Shown: piece by piece, positions 62,701 to 64,000 of the stretch
Layout: each line of letters opens with the position of its first letter
Numbering within the stretch: the first letter of the stretch is position 1
Origin: Dipylidium caninum
Lineage: Eukaryota > Platyhelminthes > Cestoda > Cyclophyllidea > Dipylidiidae
NCBI GenBank assembly: GCA_017562135.1
Contig: QEYB01000003.1
Coordinates: forward strand, 310,001 to 374,000
DNA length: 64,000 nucleotides
Direction of reading: 5' to 3'
The notes under the pieces: generated by a model
Database searches by the model: none
Seen by the model: only the letters and a program-made list of their open reading frames with translations
Told to the model about the DNA's origin: nothing
Translations under genes and position numbers: made by a program

Positions 62701-64000
62701 GGACAGCACACACTGGCAGTTCCGAGGACGCGCCCCCCCCTGCTCCGCCATACTTTGGGTTCGCCCACCGCATTGTTCCCCAACATCCTCTCGCACTTTC
62801 TGCAGATGTGGCCAAAGTATACCTGGCTCCAGAGGAGCCTACGGCACCGCACAGCGCCCCAATTGAGGTGGTTATCAAGGAGCCGACTTATGCTTCTATC
62901 GACGAGGTGAAAGGCTGTGTTAGCGGTGAAAGTAGTGTCACGGGGAGTTGCACCTTGTCTTCCTCCTCTTCCGACGGTGAAGACAATGAGGACGATCACC
63001 CGCGTGTAATGAAAAGCGCCGACGGGGATGTGAGGGCTGTCAGTGATGGAGCAGGTGGTGGGAGCAGAGGGTTCGGCGTGCTCTCCGACATCAGTGAGCG
63101 CACCGAGGAGACCGAGGGCGGAACCTCAGCACCAAGCAGCGTCACCGGTGGAGGACTCGAGGTGCGAGATAACCTTCTTCTCGACTTGGCCATTCAAAAG
63201 AGCAGTCTCTTGCGCGACGATGACAAGGAAGCTGATGGTGAGCCAGACACCCGGCCTATTTTTCTCCAACTGGGCCCTCTCTCCCAGATGGCATTTCACC
63301 CCGCTTGTCTGCTGAGTCACTTTCTCCTCGGCTAGAGTTGGAATTCCGTCGCTACTCGCCGTGTTGATTGGCTTCTTTGTGCCACGAGGCGACTCCTTTA
63401 GACAGCCGCCATTCCTTCTTCCATGTAAAGCATCGTGGACGAGATTCACGTGATACAAAGCTATTTTTTGTGAAGTAGTCCACATAGTTTCTGCCTTGCA
63501 GGTCTAAAGCACAATTTCGCCCGGCACTTCACCGACAGCCTGCACGAGAGTCTGCAGCCTCCCTCCCGTCCGGCCTCCTCTGCACCTCCACAGGTACGCC
63601 ACTGCATCGTCATGCGTTATCGCTGGCGGCCCGTGTTGACGATCTGATGCCTTGTATTTAGCGCGAGTGTAACAGTGCTGGACTGCAGCCTGCGATCCCA
63701 GCGACTGAGAGCGACTTGGCGGTTTCAGCGCGCCACCCTGGGTATGTTCTGTTACGCGTCTTGGCCTACTTTTGCCTTAGGCAATATGTACTTGTCTCCC
63801 TTCCTCTCACCAGAATTCCAGGTGCCCCTCCTCCCGCGTTAAAGGAGAAGAGCACTTCCACGGACTCTCCTAAGGTGGTCCCGGCACGCACTCATCCGTC
63901 GGCCTGTCATTTAGACAGGCCGAGACACTCCCCACCCCAGAGGAAGCCAACTAACGCAGCCTCGTCGTTTGATCGAGTTGCTGCGTGGGTGAAAGATGTT
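50747..64000 (+). CDS. KIF26: KIF26-family kinesin-like protein (partial at 3' end)
   Basis: Orthologue of the KIF26/VAB-8 group, atypical kinesins that bind microtubules, lack normal ATPase activity and act in cell migration and signalling. Exons: 50747-51110, 55872-56066, 57666-57759, 59208-59408, 61213-61509, 61585-61868, 62016-63237, 63502-63593, 63662-63741, 63814-beyond 64000; all junctions in phase. Residues ~1-121: basic, Ser/Pro-rich, ending [12 protein letters not shown]. Motor domain from VKVILCV (~122): [89 protein letters not shown]. After the motor comes SSSEQSC...DTVIYLG, a KIF26 hallmark. The P-loop is GHAKTLKS (no Gly before Lys) and switch II has Tyr for the DLAGSE Asp. Exon 61213-61509 uses a GC donor. 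The 62016-63237 exon is Ser/Glu-rich and probably disordered. The first ATG (50748) follows an AG acceptor by one base; upstream exons may exist. Confidence 0.93.
51111..55871 (+). other. KIF26-like intron 1 (4.8 kb)
   Basis: GT-AG, phase 0, between the N-terminal exon and the first motor exon. No gene is recognised inside it on either strand. A tRNA-like A-box with a hairpin is at about 51,265-51,325. Confidence 0.85.
51265..51327 (+). other. tRNA-like element (A-box plus hairpin), possibly SINE-related
   Basis: TGGCTGAGCGG at 51271-51281 fits the RNA polymerase III A-box consensus (TRGCNNAGYNGG without one base). A perfect 7-bp stem follows, GGCACTG (51286-51292) with CAGTGCC (51310-51316), around a 17-base loop. 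The B-box region (CCTCGACCCTCC) is a poor match to GGTTCGANTCC and no acceptor stem is evident, so it is not a normal tRNA gene. It could be a decayed tRNA, a tRNA-derived SINE head, or chance. Confidence 0.3.
56067..57665 (+). other. KIF26-like intron 2 (1.6 kb)
   Basis: GT-AG, phase 0. It contains a CA microsatellite at 56,536-56,562 and nothing else recognisable. Confidence 0.88.
56536..56562 (+). repeat. CA microsatellite
   Basis: Near-perfect (CA)n with one ATA interruption, inside intron 2 of the KIF26-like gene. Confidence 0.9.
57760..59207 (+). other. KIF26-like intron 3 (1.4 kb), splits the P-loop
   Basis: GT-AG, phase 1, interrupting the P-loop codon series between GHAKT and LKSRTMLG. 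The 243-codon minus-strand open frame that overlaps it (57645-58376) has no recognisable features and crosses a real exon, so it is a shadow. Confidence 0.88.
59409..61212 (+). other. KIF26-like intron 4 (1.8 kb)
   Basis: GT-AG, phase 1. It contains a C13 run at 60,017-60,029. An extra small exon cannot be excluded, but the protein aligns without one. Confidence 0.8.
60017..60029 (+). repeat. C13 homopolymer
   Basis: Thirteen consecutive C residues inside intron 4 of the KIF26-like gene. Confidence 0.9.

Overview
This is animal nuclear DNA with intron-rich genes, most likely from a flatworm and plausibly a tapeworm. That placement is inferred from very short introns (32-43 bases), splice-acceptor-like AG sites immediately before start codons (as in spliced-leader trans-splicing), and the protein relationships; no sequence here proves the species.

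Left part (1 to about 19,000, AT-rich, gene-dense). Minus-strand gene at 1-5360: N-terminal half of a P-glycoprotein-like ABCB transporter, cut by the left edge in its second membrane domain. Just 5' of it, at 6728-7087, lies a lone last exon of a second ABCB transporter with no Walker A exon nearby, apparently a remnant of a tandem copy. Then come FAM50/XAP5 (+, 8044-9312), Mediator subunit MED8 (-, 9558-10431) and the condensin I HEAT subunit NCAPD2 (+, 11161-18875, about 22 exons). FAM50 and MED8 are convergent; MED8 and NCAPD2 are divergent and share about 730 bases of upstream DNA.

Middle part (about 18,900-50,750). Roughly 32 kb in which I find no supportable gene on either strand, only simple repeats (G20, C11, GGAA, GGGC, CA runs). 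Base composition becomes visibly richer in G+C from about 19,500 onward.

Right part (50,747-64,000). A KIF26-family kinesin-like gene on the + strand, running off the right edge. Ten exons are recognised. The motor domain is clearly KIF26-like, but its P-loop and switch II carry substitutions beyond those known for the family, so it is very probably not an ATPase motor. A tRNA-like A-box plus hairpin sits in its first large intron.

Five places in FAM50 and NCAPD2 need a one-base correction to keep a conserved reading frame. These look like residual indels in the assembly, and any automated gene model here would be broken by them. The genes are unrelated housekeeping or developmental genes, not an operon-like system: drug/lipid export (ABCB), nuclear mRNA processing (FAM50), transcription (MED8), chromosome condensation (NCAPD2) and cytoskeletal signalling (KIF26).
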